From Zelonia costaricensis (taxonomy: Eukaryota > Euglenozoa > Kinetoplastea > Trypanosomatida > Trypanosomatidae), in assembly GCA_030849075.1 (NCBI GenBank), contig JASAOO010003001.1, positions 1-16,877 of the forward strand: a stretch of DNA of 16,877 nucleotides, in the 5' to 3' direction. The notes below the pieces were generated by a model. That model searched no databases and was not told the DNA's origin. It worked only from the letters and a program-made list of their open reading frames with translations. Made by a program: the position numbers and the translations under genes. This document shows positions 15,424 to 16,877 of the stretch, piece after piece. Positions within the stretch are counted from its first letter, which is position 1. Each line of letters starts with the position of its first letter.

Positions 15424-16140
15424 CCTCGCGCACACGAGAGAGGAGAGACATCGGGGGTGGGACAAGAACCTGAGGGGGAGAGGAGGCGGCGGTCATGGCT
15501 CCCTTCGCGTGTTGATCCTCTTACTGCGTTTTCGTTTGCTACTCCCCCCACGAGCTCGTCGCTGTCGACCTTTCGTAGTCCTGCCTTCTGTCCTCCCTCC
15601 TTTTCCCTCCGCTTCCGCCCCCATTCGCCTCTTTCTTGCCCTCTTCCCTGAAAAGCCGCGCGCGCGCGTGCGTTCCGCTCTCACTCAAGCCACAGGTGGC
15701 CTCTTGCCTGCAGAAGGGTACGAGGCCTGCCAAGCGTCGGCGCGTGTGTGAGCGCCTGTGCGCGCGTGTGTGTGTGCGTCGCTGTGACGCTGCGCCACCG
15801 CGCGTGCTGCGACGCCTCCCCTGTCTGACCGTTTTTGATCGATGGCTGCTCCGGCGCTCCTCGCTTGAAGTTGTGTTTCCCTTTTTTTCTTTCATGGTGT
15901 CGCTTGGTATCGCGGACAATGACGGATGCAAACAGAGGAACTTTGAAAACTCACTTTTCCGTTATCTCCTCCGTTAACACATCCTCCTCCTCACCCTCCC
16001 TCCCCATCGCTGTTGGAGACCCTTCGCGAAGTCCACGTGCGTGCATCGTCACTCGCCCGCTTTCCTCATGCCAGGGAAGTCCGAGTACACACACAACGTA
16101 AAACAAAGCAAACCACCAAGGAGATGATCGGCGGGGGGCG

Positions 16141-16199
16141 GGGGGGTCACTCTACTCCCCATGCGCGTGCTGCGGCAAACCCGCACGCGGTGACCCTCC
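16141..16199. other. Long two-part hairpin
   Basis: An outer stem joins 16141-16150 to 16190-16199: ten pairs, one of them G-U on the + strand. An inner stem joins CGCGTG (16164-16169) to CACGCG (16184-16189), and CGG (16173-16175) to CCG (16181-16183) across a three-base bulge, closing on the loop CAAAC. The 3' arm (16181-16199) is paired continuously, while the 5' arm carries a 13-nt bulge (16151-16163). This is the strongest stem visible in the window. A G-rich run (16131-16146) overlaps its 5' side and could compete by forming other structures. Confidence 0.75.
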
Positions 16200-16720
16200 G
16201 TGACAAGTCGAAACTGGACACACGCCGGGGACGCGCCCTCTGGCGCAGAAAGGGAATCCACCGCTTGCGTGTTGACGCGCCGGTGCGCCTCGATGCGGCG
16301 GCGATTGAAGAGGAGAGGGAGAGCGGACGGGGGGGGGAAGGCGAGGAATGGCCGTCGTGACGCAGCTTGTTCAGCGGTTTTCAGGGTGCCGCATGCACGG
16401 GCTTGTACACAGGCACGTTGATGCGGATCTGTGCGACTCAACTCATGTTGCTCCCTTTGCTTCCTCACTGCCTCTCGTGTTCCCTCTGCGCATCTCTCGC
16501 ACTGATTACGAAAAAAAAAAACGCATGAACGGCAATGGACAATGCTCCAAAAGGCGTTTGCACGCATTTCCCTGCTTCCGTGTTGGTGCAACCGAGGAGT
16601 CGGTTTGCAGAGGCGCGGTACCGAGCACCTTCACGCGGGTCGCGTCTTTCGCACGCCTCAATACGTGCCGTCGAGGAGGACGCCTCCCATTCACGGCAGC
16701 TTTCACAATAGACCTGCCTT

Positions 16721-16748
<28 letters not shown>
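16721..16748. repeat. (CA)14 dinucleotide microsatellite
   Basis: Twenty-eight bases of perfect CA repeat ending 41 bases before the ATG at 16790. Its position relative to a start codon resembles that of the (CA)20 tract before the NOM1-like gene. Confidence 0.97.
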
Positions 16749-16752
<4 letters not shown>

Positions 16753-16789
16753 CACAGCATTCAAAGACAGCCACGCACTCGCCGTCCTC

Positions 16790-16877
16790 ATGCCCATCGT
16801 CCTGGTCGAGGCCCGCACATTCCGGCGGTGCAGCGTGCCGTATCTGCCACTGCTTTGCCGCAACATCAACCAGCTGG
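16790..16877 (+). CDS. Probable 5' end of the next gene (partial, cut by window edge)
   Basis: The ATG at 16790 opens a frame that runs off the window after 29 complete codons, beginning MPIVLVEARTFRRC and ending NINQL. Twenty-five of the 29 codons end in G or C, and the residue mix is ordinary rather than low-complexity. Both are typical of genes here and unlike the preceding 3 kb. Acceptor-type AGs lie shortly upstream (16756-16757, 16769-16770), with no intervening ATG. The frame remains open upstream for at least 40 bases, so the exact start is not proven. I do not recognise the protein from this short stretch. Confidence 0.6.
   Translation, partial: MPIVLVEARTFRRCSVPYLPLLCRNINQL

Larger units (their letters stand above)
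13641..16789. other. Long (3.15 kb) non-coding region with structured and repetitive elements
   Basis: No ORF here has convincing coding character. Frames of 100-250 codons on both strands translate to Pro/Ser/Arg/Phe-rich or Arg/Glu/Gly-rich low complexity, mirror images of the CT-rich DNA. The region probably contains the 3' UTR of the palmitoyltransferase mRNA and the 5' leader of the gene beginning at 16790. It also contains two excellent polypyrimidine-AG sites (AG at 14297-14298 and 15422-15423), a GT-rich run, T12 and A11 homopolymers (13980-13991, 16511-16521) and three strong inverted repeats. A degenerate SIDER-type retroposon, common in Leishmania 3' UTRs, could be present, but I cannot demonstrate one. 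Confidence 0.7.

Noticed and set aside
14911..15651. A 246-codon + frame in the long spacer
   Set aside because: The translation is Pro/Ser/Arg/Phe low complexity over CT-rich DNA and crosses a hairpin and a pyrimidine tract; it shows no coding character.

Overview
The window looks like chromosomal DNA of a trypanosomatid, most likely Leishmania or a close relative in the Leishmaniinae. The evidence is architectural. Four long intronless coding regions and the start of a fifth all lie on the + strand. They are GC-rich, with a strong preference for G or C at third codon positions. They are separated by long non-coding spacers full of polypyrimidine tracts, (CA)n and GT-rich runs and C or T homopolymers. 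That is the pattern of a polycistronic transcription unit whose mRNAs are separated by spliced-leader trans-splicing and coupled polyadenylation. No strand switch, tRNA, rRNA, intact transposon or bacterial-type operon signal was seen. The species cannot be fixed from this sequence alone.

Layout: 1-348 is non-coding flank. 349-897 encodes a small, unrecognised multi-spanning membrane protein (182 aa). 898-1937 is a spacer with a (CA)20 microsatellite. 1938-4466 encodes an 842-aa MIF4G + MA3 protein of the NOM1/Sgd1 family, a nucleolar 40S ribosome-biogenesis factor. 4467-5202 is a spacer ending in a very clear trans-splice acceptor. 5203-10281 encodes a 1692-aa low-complexity protein of unknown function. 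It carries one good and one degenerate AT-hook, an acidic/serine tract, four copies of a short V-L-x-hydrophobic motif resembling SUMO-interacting motifs, two SUMOylation-type motifs and a small cysteine cluster. 10282-11396 is a spacer. 11397-13640 encodes a 747-aa DHHC palmitoyl acyltransferase with a long disordered N-terminus and an enlarged cytosolic loop. 13641-16789 is an unusually long stretch (about 3.15 kb) with no convincing gene. It holds orphan polypyrimidine-AG sites, three strong inverted-repeat structures and short tandem repeats. An ATG at 16790 probably starts the next gene, which is cut by the window edge.

The neighbours do not form an obvious pathway, as expected where co-transcribed genes are usually functionally unrelated and control is mainly post-transcriptional. 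The two most interesting items are the undescribed AT-hook protein and the structured 3.15-kb non-coding stretch. In the latter, a textbook trans-splice acceptor (AG at 14297-14298) sits 10 nt before a nested stem structure but leads into no normal coding region. I see no convincing defence-type or other wholly new multi-gene system.
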